Source: Paenibacillus sp. FSL R5-0490 (GTDB taxonomy: Bacteria > Bacillota > Bacilli > Bacillales > Cytobacillaceae). From it: a stretch of 64,000 bases of DNA. The stretch is taken from NCBI RefSeq assembly GCF_001956215.1, contig NZ_MRTQ01000012.1, positions 62,001-126,000 on the forward strand, written 5' to 3'. Position numbers and translations under genes: made by a program. Below the pieces are notes generated by a model, which worked only from the letters and a program-made list of their open reading frames with translations, had not been told where the DNA came from and made no database searches. Each line of letters opens with the position of its first letter. Positions within the stretch are counted from its first letter, which is position 1. This document shows, piece after piece, positions 33,537 to 48,627 of the stretch.

Positions 33537-33944
33537 ATGGAAAGTTTTGAAGCAGCTTATATTGCAGGAATTATCGATGGTGAAGGAACAATTACTCTAA
33601 CCAGAATGCATGCGAGTGAGCATCGCCGACCTTGCATAACTATAGCATCTACTGATAAGGAGCTGTTAGACTATTTACAAACATTAGCAGGCGGGACAAT
33701 TATAAATAAAAAGAATTACAAGCCAGGTATTCACAAAAATTCCTTTTCTTTGAATATAAAACAAAAGGAAAAAGTTATGTACTTGTTAAAACAAATATCA
33801 CCTTATTTAAGAGTGGACAAAAAGAGAAATCGGGCTTTTTGGATCCTTGATAATTATGATAGAGTAACTCCCAGAAATGGAAAATATAATGTAAATAAGT
33901 TAAAACAGAAGATTTTATTTGAAGAAGATTTTTTTAAGATATAA
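33537..33944 (+). CDS. Single-motif LAGLIDADG homing-endonuclease-like protein
   Basis: A 135-residue protein with one LAGLIDADG motif (AAYIAGIIDGEGTITL, residues about 6-21, with the acidic catalytic residue in DGEG), followed by the alpha-beta-beta pattern of the family. A single motif implies a homodimer. SD GGGGATGGGAA lies before ATG 33537. It is not inside an intron or intein but lies about 600 bp from the group I intron in ssrA, on the opposite strand. Codon use is AT- and Lys/Asn-rich compared with neighbours, consistent with transfer. Confidence 0.8.
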   Translation: MESFEAAYIAGIIDGEGTITLTRMHASEHRRPCITIASTDKELLDYLQTLAGGTIINKKNYKPGIHKNSFSLNIKQKEKVMYLLKQISPYLRVDKKRNRAFWILDNYDRVTPRNGKYNVNKLKQKILFEEDFFKI

Positions 33945-33956
33945 AAACAGTCATAC

Positions 33957-33982
33957 TAAAAGGCAGCAAAGGCTGCCTTTCT
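33957..33982 (+). terminator. Terminator of the LAGLIDADG gene
   Basis: Stem AAAGGCAGC / GCTGCCTTT with an AAAG-containing loop, then CTTC. Confidence 0.75.
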
Positions 33983-34051
33983 TCACTCCTCTTGAATATA
34001 AAATGAATGCCGGATGCAATTTAAACCTAAAGTCCAGCCTATAGGGGAGTA

Positions 34052-34300
34052 TTAATCAAAATCATTTTCTTCTTCAATCTTTAATACTTTTCCTGTTTTT
34101 GCAATAATCTCTACCTCGAATATTCTGTTATCGGGTGTTAAAATGAAAACTTCATAAACTAAGACACCATTTTCTAAATCCATATCTACATGTTGAATTT
34201 TTCCCGGTACATTTTTAAGGGCAATTTCTTGAGCTTGTTCCTTCGTAATTCTTTGTCTATACATGGGTATTTGGTTGCCATAATAATAATTTTCATACAT
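34052..34300 (-). CDS. Small PepSY-domain protein
   Basis: An 82-residue protein whose body is one PepSY unit: RITKEQAQEIALKNVPGKIQHVDMDLENGVLVYEVFI...FEVEIIAKTGKVLKIEEE. PepSY domains often inhibit peptidases or occur in spore and envelope proteins. The N-terminus (MYENYYYGNQIPMYRQ) is Tyr-rich with no signal peptide. AGGAGGG is eight nt before ATG 34300, so longer starts were rejected. Function unknown. Confidence 0.7.
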   Translation of the reverse strand: MYENYYYGNQIPMYRQRITKEQAQEIALKNVPGKIQHVDMDLENGVLVYEVFILTPDNRIFEVEIIAKTGKVLKIEEENDFD

Positions 34301-34471
34301 TGACATTTCCCTCCTACATAGTTCAACCTTATTTATCCGTATGTATTTGACAAACTCTATGTGCTTTTCCATAATTTCTTTTTACTAACCTGAATTTTAA
34401 AGAGGTGCGGCAATCCTTTGATACATTGGCTCTTCAGCTTAATAAGGAATTAGTTACTCCGAAAAATAAAT

Positions 34472-34509
34472 TAAAGCATAAGCTTTCCAAAAGGAAAACT
34501 TATGCTTTA
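34472..34509. repeat. Near-perfect inverted repeat downstream of ssrA
   Basis: AAAGCATAAG-CTTTCC-AAAA-GGAAAA-CTTATGCTTT forms a 16-bp hairpin with one mismatch. It lacks a T run, so it is more likely an RNA-stability or repeat element than a terminator. Confidence 0.5.
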
Positions 34510-34524
34510 CATTAAAAGACAAAT

Positions 34525-34552
34525 AAAAAACCACCAAATATGTATTTGGTGG
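34525..34552 (-). terminator. Terminator of ssrA, sharing the tmRNA 3' CCACCA
   Basis: On the minus strand CCACCAAATA / TATTTGGTGG forms the stem and six T follow. The 5' arm is the tmRNA 3' end itself, so 3' processing must open this hairpin. Confidence 0.85.
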
Positions 34553-35183
34553 AGACGGTGGGACGTGCACTTCCATGCTTTCGTCATGGCACTGACTATA
34601 TCTTGAACCTGTCTTAACAGGTCCTTCGGCGTATTATGCGAAATATATATTTACCTGAGATCAGGCAGGATTTCGCATCCTAGTACTACCACTTCTGTGG
34701 CAGCCTATAAGTCGATACACGGCTGTTGGATTGCTCCACATACCGCTCGGCATTGCCTTATCGCCAGTCAGGCGACTTAGGTTTCACCGATAAAGCCGAA
34801 TTTTCACTTGTGTGTTGCCACACAAGGCGACTAATAATTAATCGAACCCACGTCCAGAAATATCGGCACTTAAGCTTCTACGAGTGTAGTCGATATATTC
34901 GCGATTCGCTGATCCTTATGCCTATCGACGGGCGTCCGGCCAGCTAGCCTGGTTGTTCTCTTCCTTCATCCTCAGGCGGTGGAATCCGGCGTAGCCCACT
35001 AAGAGTGAGTCCGCTACCCTACCACATGGGCGATGGAGGGGCGAACCGCTAAAGGCCTATTAGGCAGCTAAAGCGAAGTTGTTTTGAGTTTTGCCAGTTA
35101 TAGGCTTTGACGTTTTAACGAGGCCGATCCCCTCGACTCGCAACCTAAGCTCGAACTATCCCTGTCGAATCCGTAGCGTCCCC
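34547..35183 (-). ncRNA. ssrA: tmRNA (ssrA), split by a group I intron in the T-loop
   Basis: Transfer-messenger RNA for rescuing stalled ribosomes. The 5' exon is 35183-34841 and starts GGGGACG; the 3' exon is 34563-34547 and ends CGTCTCCACCA. The 7-bp acceptor stem pairs GGGGACG with CGTCTCC. The tag reads GKTQNNFALAA then TAA (after the tRNA-borne alanine), the usual ALAA degron. After removing 277 nt the spliced RNA is 360 nt, and the T-arm becomes GTGGG-TTCGATT-CCCAC. smpB is directly upstream. Without splicing the tRNA-like domain cannot form. Confidence 0.95.
34564..34840 (-). other. Group I intron inside ssrA
   Basis: The 277-nt insert begins after U of the T-loop (TTCGAT|TAATTATTAG) and ends in G (TGCACG|TCCCAC). 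P1 can form as CGAUUAA / UUAGUCG with the required U-G wobble at the 5' splice site. AAGATATAGTC (minus strand, 34604-34594) is the conserved P7-side sequence of group I introns, near the 3' end as expected. There is no internal ORF, so mobility would need a protein in trans. The exon boundaries are fixed by restoring a 7-nt T-loop. Confidence 0.9.
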
Positions 35184-35261
35184 ATTATAATAGGTCTGCG
35201 CCGAATCTTATTCAGCACGCTGACGTTCGGATAAGCTCGAAATAGATGAGCTAAAGTTTGT

Positions 35262-35311
35262 GTCACTCGCTGTGACAATTACTATTATAGCACACTGAGC
35301 AAATTTTTCAA
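35262..35311 (-). promoter_or_regulatory. ssrA promoter
   Basis: TTGAAA (35311-35306), 16-nt spacer ending in TGC, TATAAT (35289-35284): a strong extended -10 promoter. A TGTCACAGCGAGTGACA hairpin lies just downstream. A second TATAAT (35189-35184) abuts the mature 5' end and is too close to be that end's promoter. Confidence 0.75.
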
Positions 35312-35327
35312 TTGTAAGGTTCTGGAT

Positions 35328-35795
35328 TTACATTTTCTGCCTTTCGCGGAAAGCACGCTCAACTTCACGCTTGGCTTCTTTCTTCTTCAGATCCTCACGC
35401 TTGTCATATTTCTTTTTACCCCTTGCCAGGCCAATTAAAACTTTTGCATAACCATTCTTGAGGTACATTTTTAATGGAACGATCGAGTAGCCGACTTCCT
35501 TCGACTCACCAATCAGCTTGCTGATTTCTTTTCTGTGAAGTAGAAGCTTTCTGGTCCTTAGCGGATCGTGATTGTAGCGGTTTCCCTGCTCATAAGGACT
35601 GACATGCATGCCGAAAAGATAGATTTCATTGTTTTGAATTCTGGCATATGAGTCCTTCAGGTTCACCTTGCCCGCTCGGATCGATTTAATCTCCGTCCCC
35701 TGCAGAACAATTCCCGCTTCATATGTTTCTTCTATAGCATAGTCATGATAGGCCTTTTTATTTTGCGCAACCATTTTGCCAGTTCCTTTTGGCAT
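35328..35795 (-). CDS. smpB: SsrA-binding protein SmpB
   Basis: Partner of tmRNA in trans-translation; it binds the tRNA-like domain and takes it to stalled ribosomes. The 155-residue protein has the OB-fold core ([66 protein letters not shown]) and a basic C-terminal tail with RERQKM. ATG 35795 (MPKGTGK) has AAGGGGGG upstream and gives the usual family start; the frame to 35843 is longer only by chance. Directly upstream of ssrA. Confidence 0.96.
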   Translation of the reverse strand: MPKGTGKMVAQNKKAYHDYAIEETYEAGIVLQGTEIKSIRAGKVNLKDSYARIQNNEIYLFGMHVSPYEQGNRYNHDPLRTRKLLLHRKEISKLIGESKEVGYSIVPLKMYLKNGYAKVLIGLARGKKKYDKREDLKKKEAKREVERAFRERQKM

Positions 35796-35944
35796 GTTGA
35801 ATCCCCCTTTGCTCCCCTTTCCTGTTATCAGGAAATGCAGCATCCGTTCTCTAGCGGTTCCTCTATTATAGCAAAATTGCGTGCCCCTCTCAACGAGGAG
35901 CCCTGCCGGGAAGGAAAGAGAGAGCCTTTAAGGCCCTCCCGCTT

Positions 35945-38269
35945 TTACCGCTTCTTTTTCTTCCGCTTTGCTTTTGGCGCATTTTCGTAATGCTTTTTCT
36001 CTTTTTTCTTTCTTGGGCCGCCTGAACTGTTTCCTTTGCCCTGATCAGACTTCCCTCTGCGCGGCTTTTTCTCGGTGCTGCCAGTCTTGAACACTTTTGG
36101 CGCTTCCCGGGTTTCCCGTCTGCGGGTTCCCTTCATGCCGACGATTTCGAAATCAATCGAGCGTTCATCTTTGTTTACATTAACGACACGGACTGTAATC
36201 TCGTCGCCAATGCGGTAGACATTGCCTGTACGCTCCCCGATCATCGCCATCTGGCGCTCGTCATAGCGGTAATAATCGTCTGTCATATAGCTGACATGAA
36301 TAAGTCCTTCAATCGTGTTTGGAAGCTCAACAAACATGCCAAAGTTTGTAACAGAGCTGATGATCCCATCATATTCCTCGCCGATTTTATCAGCCATATA
36401 TTCCGCTTTCTTCAGTTCATCTGTTTCCCGTTCTGCTTCAACTGCTCGGCGCTCCATATTGGAAGAGTGCTCGGCAATATCAGGCAGCTGTACATTCCAT
36501 TTTTCCCTTGTCGCCTGATCCAGCTTGCCTTCAATTAAGTAGGTGCGGATAAGTCTGTGGACAATTAAGTCCGGGTAACGGCGGATCGGTGATGTGAAGT
36601 GTGTGTAAAACTCTGTTGATAACCCGAAGTGCCCAAGGCTCTCTTCAAAGTATTTAGCCTGCTGCATAGAACGCAGCATCACTGTGCTGACAACCATTTC
36701 TTCCGGTTTTCCCTGAACCTCTTCAATGATTCCCTGTAGGGCACGCGGGTGAACGGAATTAGCTGTTCCTTTTACGATATAGCCGAAGTTTGTAATAAAC
36801 TCAAAAAATCTTCTAAGCTTATCTTCTTTTGGATCTTCATGGATACGGTAAATGAACGGTACTTCCATCCAATGGAAGTGCTCAGCAACCGTTTCATTGG
36901 CTGCGAGCATAAACTCTTCAATCAGGCGCTCTGCAATCGAGCGCTCGCGCAATGCGACTTCTGTCGGGTTGCCCTCTTCATCCACAATGACCTTCGCTTC
37001 TTTAAAATCAAAGTCGATGGCTCCTCGATGCATTCTCTTTTTTCGCAGGATTAGTGAAAGTTCCTTCATCAGTTCGAACATCGGCACAAGCGGCTGGTAC
37101 CTGTTGATAAGTTCTTCGTCCTGCTCTTCTAAGATCTTATTCACATCTGAATAAGTCATTCGTTCCGTTGTTTTAATCACACTCTGGAAAATCTCGTGGT
37201 TGACCACTTCCCCATCCGATGTGATTTCCATCTCACAAGAAAGGGTAAGCCGGTCCACTTTCGGATTCAATGAACAAATGCCATTTGATAAGCGATGCGG
37301 GATCATCGGGATTACCCGGTCCACTAAATACACAGAGGTTGCCCGCTCTTCCGCTTCCCTGTCAATCGGGGAATCCTCACGGACATAGTATGTGACATCG
37401 GCAATATGAACGCCAAGCTTGTAATTGCCGTTATCCAGTTTTTTAACCATTACTGCATCATCAAGATCCTTTGCATCCGCACCGTCTATTGTGACAATAA
37501 CTTCATTTCTCAAGTCACGGCGGTTTTCAAGCTCACTTGGATCAATTGTATCCGGCGTTTCTTCAGCCTGCTTAAGCACCTCATCAGGAAACTCAAGCGG
37601 AAGGCCATGCTTGTGAATAACAGAGAGAATATCCACACCGGGGTCGTTTTTATGCCCAAGTATGTCGATCACTTCTCCTTCTGCACTCTTTCTGCCTTCT
37701 GGATAAGTGGTCAGTTTCACAACGACCTTATGCCCTTCAACCGCACCTTTTGATGCTGCTTTGGGGATAAAAATATCGCTGGCAAACTTTTTGTCATCCG
37801 GGATAACAAAACCAAAGTGCTTGCTTTCCGTATACGTTCCAACAATTTGTGTCACACCGCGCTCTAAGATGCGGACAATCGTGCCTTCCCGCCTCTGGCC
37901 GGAACTCTCAGACGTCACACGCGCGAGAACAATATCTCCATTTAAGGCATTATTCGTTTCATTGGGCGGGATAAATATATCATCCATTCCCTGCTCTTCC
38001 GGAATGACAAACGCAAATCCCTTTGCATGGCCGGAAAGCTTCCCGCGGATCAGGTTCATTTTTTCAGGCAGGCCATAGCGATTGCTTCTCGTTCTGACGA
38101 CAAGCCCTTTTTCCTCCATGACAACAAGCGCCTTAACGAAATCTTTGAAGCCTGTGGAATCCTCTATTCCAAATGCGGCTTCCAGCTCCTGGACCGTCAA
38201 TGGCTTATAGGCTTCATCCTTCATATAATGAAGCAGCTTGTCGATCAGCTGTTGTATATTATTTTCCAT
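35945..38269 (-). CDS. rnr: Ribonuclease R
   Basis: 3'-5' processive exoribonuclease that degrades structured RNA and acts in mRNA decay after trans-translation. The 774 residues carry an N-terminal winged helix, two cold-shock domains ([35 protein letters not shown]), the RNB catalytic domain with the metal aspartates in [15 protein letters not shown], an S1 domain ([29 protein letters not shown]), and a Lys/Arg-rich tail. It lies in the secG-est-rnr-smpB order known from B. subtilis. Confidence 0.96.
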   Translation of the reverse strand: MENNIQQLIDKLLHYMKDEAYKPLTVQELEAAFGIEDSTGFKDFVKALVVMEEKGLVVRTRSNRYGLPEKMNLIRGKLSGHAKGFAFVIPEEQGMDDIFIPPNETNNALNGDIVLARVTSESSGQRREGTIVRILERGVTQIVGTYTESKHFGFVIPDDKKFASDIFIPKAASKGAVEGHKVVVKLTTYPEGRKSAEGEVIDILGHKNDPGVDILSVIHKHGLPLEFPDEVLKQAEETPDTIDPSELENRRDLRNEVIVTIDGADAKDLDDAVMVKKLDNGNYKLGVHIADVTYYVREDSPIDREAEERATSVYLVDRVIPMIPHRLSNGICSLNPKVDRLTLSCEMEITSDGEVVNHEIFQSVIKTTERMTYSDVNKILEEQDEELINRYQPLVPMFELMKELSLILRKKRMHRGAIDFDFKEAKVIVDEEGNPTEVALRERSIAERLIEEFMLAANETVAEHFHWMEVPFIYRIHEDPKEDKLRRFFEFITNFGYIVKGTANSVHPRALQGIIEEVQGKPEEMVVSTVMLRSMQQAKYFEESLGHFGLSTEFYTHFTSPIRRYPDLIVHRLIRTYLIEGKLDQATREKWNVQLPDIAEHSSNMERRAVEAERETDELKKAEYMADKIGEEYDGIISSVTNFGMFVELPNTIEGLIHVSYMTDDYYRYDERQMAMIGERTGNVYRIGDEITVRVVNVNKDERSIDFEIVGMKGTRRRETREAPKVFKTGSTEKKPRRGKSDQGKGNSSGGPRKKKEKKHYENAPKAKRKKKKR

Positions 38270-38305
38270 ATCTTCATCCCTCCTCAGGGAGATTTTCTTT
38301 TGTTA

Positions 38306-39052
38306 TTATTCTTCCCACTCAAGCTTTTCTAAAAACTCATATACATCTTCATGCAGCTGGTCACGCTCTTTATCAAGAGTAATGACGTGGCCGGATTCTT
38401 CGTACCACTTGAGCTGCTTTAGGTCATTCTCCACTTCATTAAAAATGATATTCGCGCTGTCCGTGTTGATCATATGGTCATGTCGTGCCTGAACAACAAA
38501 TGTCGGGGAGTAAATCATATCCACATGATTGCGCACATCCGCGATCAGCTCCTGGAGTGCCTTTAATGTATTCATCGGTGTTTTCTGGAATTCTTCCATT
38601 TCCTGCTCAATTTGGTCTTCCGTCTTTCCTTCAAGTCTTTTATATTCTCTTGCGTAGCTCAGAATTCCTTCATACATGACTTCTTCGCTTTTTATGTACA
38701 TAGGTGCGCACATCGGGACAATACCCTTTACAGGTACAGTGTAACCCAATTTAAGGGAAAATACGCCGCCAAGTGAAAGTCCGGCCACTGCAATTTCTTT
38801 ATGCCCCTTATTTTTCAGAAATTCGTACCCTTCCATCACATCTTTCCACCAGTCTTCCGGGCCTGTATGAACAAGCTCTTCGGGCGGAACCCCATGCCCC
38901 TTATATTGCGGTGCATGGCATGTGTAGCCCTTCGTTTCAAGAAACCTTGCCATCATTCTGACATCTGCTGTATTTCCGGTAAAACCATGCAGCAGCAGGA
39001 CTGCTCTTTTTCCATCTCCAAATGTAAACGGTTTTGGTGCAACAACTCTCAT
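38306..39052 (-). CDS. est: Alpha/beta-hydrolase carboxylesterase (Est30/YvaK)
   Basis: A 248-residue serine esterase similar to the thermostable Geobacillus Est30. Nucleophile elbow GLSLGG (about residue 92-97), oxyanion region LLHGFTGN near residue 22, and the acid/His pair late in the chain ([13 protein letters not shown] and [10 protein letters not shown]). It acts on short-chain esters in vitro; the physiological substrate is unknown. It sits between secG and rnr as in B. subtilis (yvaK). Confidence 0.92.
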   Translation of the reverse strand: MRVVAPKPFTFGDGKRAVLLLHGFTGNTADVRMMARFLETKGYTCHAPQYKGHGVPPEELVHTGPEDWWKDVMEGYEFLKNKGHKEIAVAGLSLGGVFSLKLGYTVPVKGIVPMCAPMYIKSEEVMYEGILSYAREYKRLEGKTEDQIEQEMEEFQKTPMNTLKALQELIADVRNHVDMIYSPTFVVQARHDHMINTDSANIIFNEVENDLKQLKWYEESGHVITLDKERDQLHEDVYEFLEKLEWEE

Positions 39053-39191
39053 TGATAAAACTCCTTTTACCTTATGATTCCTATAATTTTATTAATCAAA
39101 CGTTTGATTGAACCTGCATTCCTTATTTTTAGCAAACAGCGGGGGAACATGCCAATAAAAAGCTTTCTTAGCCAAAACTGCCGAAGAAAAA

Positions 39192-39221
39192 TAAAAGCCT
39201 GACCTTCTGAAGGCCAGGCGC
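39192..39221 (-). terminator. Terminator after secG
   Basis: Minus-strand stem GCCTGGCCTTC / AAGGTCAGGC followed by TTTTATTTTT. Confidence 0.7.
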
Positions 39222-39230
39222 TGCGTTCAT

Positions 39231-39464
39231 TTATATCGCAAAATAAGAAACTAACACAGTAAGCACAAAGAATAAGACAGAAAGAACAACCGTGATGCGG
39301 TGAAGAACCAGATCAATACCGCGTGCTTTTTGCTTTCCAAAAAGCTGCTCTGCTCCCCCTGAAATCGCACCGGATAGACCTGCGCTTTTACCAGATTGAA
39401 GGAGTACAACTACAATAAGGCCAATCGAAACAATGACTAAAAGGGTAATCAATAATGTATGCAT
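39231..39464 (-). CDS. secG: Preprotein translocase subunit SecG
   Basis: Small integral component of the SecYEG channel, 77 residues, with two transmembrane helices ([20 protein letters not shown] and [20 protein letters not shown]). They are joined by a cytoplasmic loop [18 protein letters not shown], the recognisable SecG centre. AGGTGG lies before the ATG. It leads the est-rnr-smpB group, though the terminator after it suggests partly separate transcription. Confidence 0.95.
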   Translation of the reverse strand: MHTLLITLLVIVSIGLIVVVLLQSGKSAGLSGAISGGAEQLFGKQKARGIDLVLHRITVVLSVLFFVLTVLVSYFAI

Positions 39465-39605
39465 GAAGCCACCTCCTGAAAACGTACAATCACATTATTC
39501 TTAATTTATCACATTTTGGTGGTATTCACAATAAGATTTTGAGGTTCGCACAAGAGTGAAAGTAAAATCCTTTTTTGTGCATCAGGCAGCTCTTGGCCAA
39601 ACCAT

Positions 39606-39640
39606 CAAAAAAACAGCCGCCCCAGCCGGGACGGCTGCAC
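39606..39640 (-). terminator. Terminator of the glycolytic operon after eno
   Basis: Stem GCAGCCG / CGGCTGT with a GC-rich loop followed on the minus strand by seven T. Confidence 0.85.
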
Positions 39641-39648
39641 AAGCAAGA

Positions 39649-41005
<1,357 letters not shown>

Positions 41006-41008
41006 CAG

Positions 41009-44556
<3,548 letters not shown>

Positions 44557-44580
44557 AGCAAAAGGACCTCCTTACCAGAA

Positions 44581-44636
44581 AAGCGGAAGCGCCTTGCCTG
44601 ACGGCTCATAGATTCAAGCCTCCAGGTTCCGGAGCT
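44581..44636. repeat. Intergenic hairpin repeat, copy 2
   Basis: Minus strand AGCTCCGGAACCTGG...CGTCAGGCAAGGCGCTTCCGC matches the element at 4309-4353 in its arms and in the central CT(T/C)GA.TC. It lies in the gapA-pgk spacer, just upstream of the pgk SD. Confidence 0.55.
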
Positions 44637-44669
44637 AAGCACCATCCCGGTTAAATAGTTTTACTTAAA

Positions 44670-44708
44670 ACAAAAGGGAGAGGGAATGTTTCCCTGCTCC
44701 CCTTTTAC
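44670..44708 (-). terminator. Hairpin after gapA (terminator or attenuator)
   Basis: Minus-strand stem AAAAGGGGAGCAGGGAA / TTCCCTCTCCCTTTT, then GTTTT. A leaky terminator here would explain higher gapA than pgk mRNA. Confidence 0.75.
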
Positions 44709-44818
44709 CCTTATCCATTATAGACGTTAGCGAATTGAATATCCAACAAGTTGAGGTGTTTTTCCGGAGAAAAAATTCATCTTATGAATGCTTCGCAAAA
44801 CGAATATTTTCGTGAAAA

Positions 44819-45871
<1,053 letters not shown>

Positions 45872-46894
45872 TTACCCTTTTATCAACTGTTTTGCTGCAC
45901 CCTCATCTGTCACTAAAATGGTAGAGGATGGTGCCCGTTTCATGTATGCAGCGATGGCTTTTGCCTTTGTGGAGCCGCCTGCCACTGCAATGACATGTTC
46001 AATTTGTGATAGGTCATCCAGCTGAAGGCCGATGGTCTGAACCTTATGTACAACCTCGCCGCCTTCGTTGAAGTAATAGCCAAATGATTCACCGACTGCT
46101 TTGGCTTGCTTGATTTTAACCAAATCTTCTTCACTGGTTTTGCGGCGTTCCGCCATTGTAATAGCGTCCCCAATCCCGTGCAGAACCATGCTTGCCGATT
46201 TGATCTGGGTGATTACTTCTTTAATATTGGGTTCTTTAATAATGCTTTCATACATCTCCCTGCTTACCTGGTCCGGCACATACAGGACACGGTGCCTGGA
46301 ATCAGTATGATCAGCCATTTTGGCACAAATGGTGTTAGCCTGGTTTTTAACATCTTCGCCTATTCCGCCACGAGCCGGCACAAACAGCCAATCGCGTTCA
46401 GCAAGATCAGGAGTCAGCATCTCCGCTACGGCTGCCATTGTGGATCCGCCGGTAACTGCGATGATATTTTTTCCTTTGAGCCTTGATTTCATACACATTG
46501 CTGTGGCTCTGCCAAGCTCCTGCTTCACCCATGGAGATTCATCGCTGTTTCCGGAAACAATGATCGCCTGGCGTATGCCAAGCTTTCGTGATAATTCCTG
46601 CTCCATTACGGCTATACCCGAAATATCTCTCATTATTCCTTCAAGAGCTTCGAGTAATTCTTTGCCATCGGAAGAAAGGCTCATTCCTGTACTTGAAATG
46701 CGGATCAGGTTCTGGTCTTTTAGAAATTCAACCTCACTTCTCAGCACTCTTTCCGTCAAACCCATACTGACTGCAAGGCTTCTTCTTCCAACCGGCTCCA
46801 TCAGCCCTATATAATGAAGAATCCCATAACGCTTCTGCATAACCGCAAGCATATCAGGCAATAATCTTTTTTGAATATCAATTAGTGAGTACAT
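45872..46894 (-). CDS. cggR: Central glycolytic genes regulator CggR
   Basis: SorC/DeoR-type repressor of the gapA operon, relieved by fructose-1,6-bisphosphate. The 340 residues have an N-terminal winged helix (YIGLMEPVGRRSLAVSMGLTERVLRSEVEFL) and a sugar-phosphate-binding domain (IAVTGGSTMAAVAEML; ARGGIGED; IAVAGGSTKAKAIAAYM). ATG 46894 has AAGGAGC upstream; the longer start at 46924 lies inside the operator and is unlikely. Confidence 0.95.
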   Translation of the reverse strand: MYSLIDIQKRLLPDMLAVMQKRYGILHYIGLMEPVGRRSLAVSMGLTERVLRSEVEFLKDQNLIRISSTGMSLSSDGKELLEALEGIMRDISGIAVMEQELSRKLGIRQAIIVSGNSDESPWVKQELGRATAMCMKSRLKGKNIIAVTGGSTMAAVAEMLTPDLAERDWLFVPARGGIGEDVKNQANTICAKMADHTDSRHRVLYVPDQVSREMYESIIKEPNIKEVITQIKSASMVLHGIGDAITMAERRKTSEEDLVKIKQAKAVGESFGYYFNEGGEVVHKVQTIGLQLDDLSQIEHVIAVAGGSTKAKAIAAYMKRAPSSTILVTDEGAAKQLIKG

Positions 46895-46919
46895 CCGGAA
46901 AGCTCCTTCATCATATGTG

Positions 46920-46955
46920 GTCATTTTTTGTCCCGCACAGACATATTATGTCCCA
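46920..46955 (-). promoter_or_regulatory. CggR operator
   Basis: Minus strand TGGGAC-N6-TGTC-N4-CGGGAC-N6-TGAC matches the tandem CGGGACN6TGTCN4CGGGACN6TGTC site of B. subtilis CggR with two mismatches and identical spacing. Confidence 0.85.
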
Positions 46956-46966
46956 CTTACCGTAAA

Positions 46967-47008
46967 AAAAATCACCCTTGCTTCTCCTCAATAATAGCAA
47001 GAGTGAGT
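46967..47008 (-). terminator. Terminator of the glutaredoxin gene
   Basis: Minus-strand stem TCACTCTTGCT / AGCAAGGGTGA followed by seven T, just ahead of the cggR promoter. Confidence 0.85.
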
Positions 47009-47029
47009 ATTGAAATCAACTGATAAAAC

Positions 47030-47278
47030 TCAGTTTTTTTCTGTAAGCGCTTCACCTACTGTAATGGGATCAATATGCCCGAACTGCACTTCACGCCCAT
47101 CAATTTCAACAACCGGAATCATGAGTCCGTACTTCTCAGTCAGGTCATCGCTCTCATCAATATCTTTTTCAATTAACGTAAATTCATATTCTTTCTCCAA
47201 TTCAACTAATACACTCTTAGCTTTATCACACAGCGGGCATCTGCTGCGTGTGTAAAACACTAACTCTGGCTGTTTCAA
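47030..47278 (-). CDS. Glutaredoxin-family thiol protein
   Basis: An 82-residue thioredoxin-fold protein with the redox motif CPLC (RSRCPLCDKAK, about residues 14-18) and the cis-proline stretch MIPVVEIDG. It is small for a thioredoxin and fits the DUF836/glutaredoxin-like group. It is located 17 nt after sigL in the same direction and before the cggR operon; a shared transcript with sigL is likely. Its partner proteins are unknown. Confidence 0.8.
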   Translation of the reverse strand: MKQPELVFYTRSRCPLCDKAKSVLVELEKEYEFTLIEKDIDESDDLTEKYGLMIPVVEIDGREVQFGHIDPITVGEALTEKN

Positions 47279-47295
47279 TCAGCAAATCTCCTTTA

Positions 47296-48627
47296 TCAGT
47301 CATACCTTTTCCGTTTGGATGATGACGGGATGCCCAGCTGATCCCGATATTTTGCAATCGTCCTTCTGCTGACTACCATCCCCTCTTGTTCCTTCAGCAG
47401 CTTCACAAGCTCCTGATCGGATAAAGGCTTTTGTTTATTTTCTTTTTCTATCATTTTACCAATAATCGTCTTGACCTGCTGTGAAGACGTATTCTCATCA
47501 GATGTCGTTTTGATCGTGCTGGAGAAGAACGATCTCAGCTCATACGTCCCAAATGGCGTTTGCGCATATTTTTCCCGGACAGCCCTGCTCACTGTTGATT
47601 CATGAATGTCGAGTTCATCTGATATTTCCTTCATCGTCATCGGCTTCAGATATGCAGGGCCTTTAATGAAAAAGTCCTGCTGCTTTTCAACGATTTTAAG
47701 AGTCACATTTGCAAGAGTCTCTTTCCTTTGCTCAATGCTTCTTATAATCCACTGATAATCCTGCTGCTTTTCCTGCAGGAAGCGGCTGACATTTCGATCA
47801 CCACTTGCCGAAAACTTTTTAAAATAAGGTTCATTAAAACTAATTTTAGGAAGCACTTCATCAAACACGCTGACGGAAAAAGAGCTGCCATCCCACTGAA
47901 TAATCACGTCCGGTGTTATATAAGCGGATCTTTCACTCTGGAAGGATGAAGCCGGTCTTGGATTCAAGGTCTGGACAAGGTCGAATACTGCCTGTATGTC
48001 TTTAAGCTCCACACCGAGCTGTTTTGCGATTTCCTTCCATTTCTTCTCAGCAAAAAGAGTAAAGTAGTCATCTATAAGGATTTCAGCCAGTTCATTTTCT
48101 TCTGGCAATCTCTTAATCTGCAGGGACAGGCACTCCTGGAGATTCCTTGCGCCAACGCCGGCAGGCTCGAGTTCCTGCAGCTCTTCAAGCATCTGCTCCA
48201 CTTTCTCAAGAGGCATCTTAAGAGTATCAGCTGATGCCTTTAGATCCGCCCGGAAGTAACCGTTTTCATCAAGACTGTCAATAAGATGCTCAATCACTTT
48301 TTGGTCATCCCTGTTTAATTTCAAATGAAGCTGCGATTTCAAATATTCATCAAGCAGCATGGTCTTTCCGCAGCCAATCTGCTCAATCCAATTTATTTTA
48401 TCTTTTTCTGCTTTTATCCTCGTCGGTTTGACACGGTCATAACGGGGATCCATCGTCTGGACATGACCGGACTCTACTTTTAAAAGGGGATTTTCAAGCG
48501 CCTTGCTTTCCAGGAAAGCAGAAAGCTCCTGTGTGCTGTATTGCAGAAGAGCAATCGCCTGCGTCAGCTCCTGTGTCATTGTTAATTTCATTGTCTGCTG
48601 CTGCCATAACCCAGCTTTCAAATTCAT
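47296..48627 (-). CDS. sigL: RNA polymerase sigma-54 factor (SigL/RpoN)
   Basis: Alternative sigma factor for enhancer-dependent promoters (-24/-12), in Bacilli controlling catabolism of amino acids and related compounds. The 443 residues include the Gln-rich activator region (MTQELTQAIALLQYSTQEL), the core-binding domain, HTH (MKEISDELDIHESTVSRAVREKYAQTPFGTYELRSFFS), and the RpoN box near the end, RRTIAKYRDQL. ATG 48627 has GGGGGAA upstream. A candidate sigma-54 promoter is seen in the hydroxyproline cluster of this window. Confidence 0.95.
   Translation of the reverse strand: MNLKAGLWQQQTMKLTMTQELTQAIALLQYSTQELSAFLESKALENPLLKVESGHVQTMDPRYDRVKPTRIKAEKDKINWIEQIGCGKTMLLDEYLKSQLHLKLNRDDQKVIEHLIDSLDENGYFRADLKASADTLKMPLEKVEQMLEELQELEPAGVGARNLQECLSLQIKRLPEENELAEILIDDYFTLFAEKKWKEIAKQLGVELKDIQAVFDLVQTLNPRPASSFQSERSAYITPDVIIQWDGSSFSVSVFDEVLPKISFNEPYFKKFSASGDRNVSRFLQEKQQDYQWIIRSIEQRKETLANVTLKIVEKQQDFFIKGPAYLKPMTMKEISDELDIHESTVSRAVREKYAQTPFGTYELRSFFSSTIKTTSDENTSSQQVKTIIGKMIEKENKQKPLSDQELVKLLKEQEGMVVSRRTIAKYRDQLGIPSSSKRKRYD

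Noticed and set aside
34726-34947. A 73-codon plus-strand frame
   Set aside because: It runs antisense through the tmRNA exon and intron; the RNA structure explains the sequence.
35184-35189. TATAAT directly before the mature tmRNA end as the ssrA promoter
   Set aside because: A start six to seven nt later would fall inside the acceptor stem; the extended -10 at 35284-35289 fits better.
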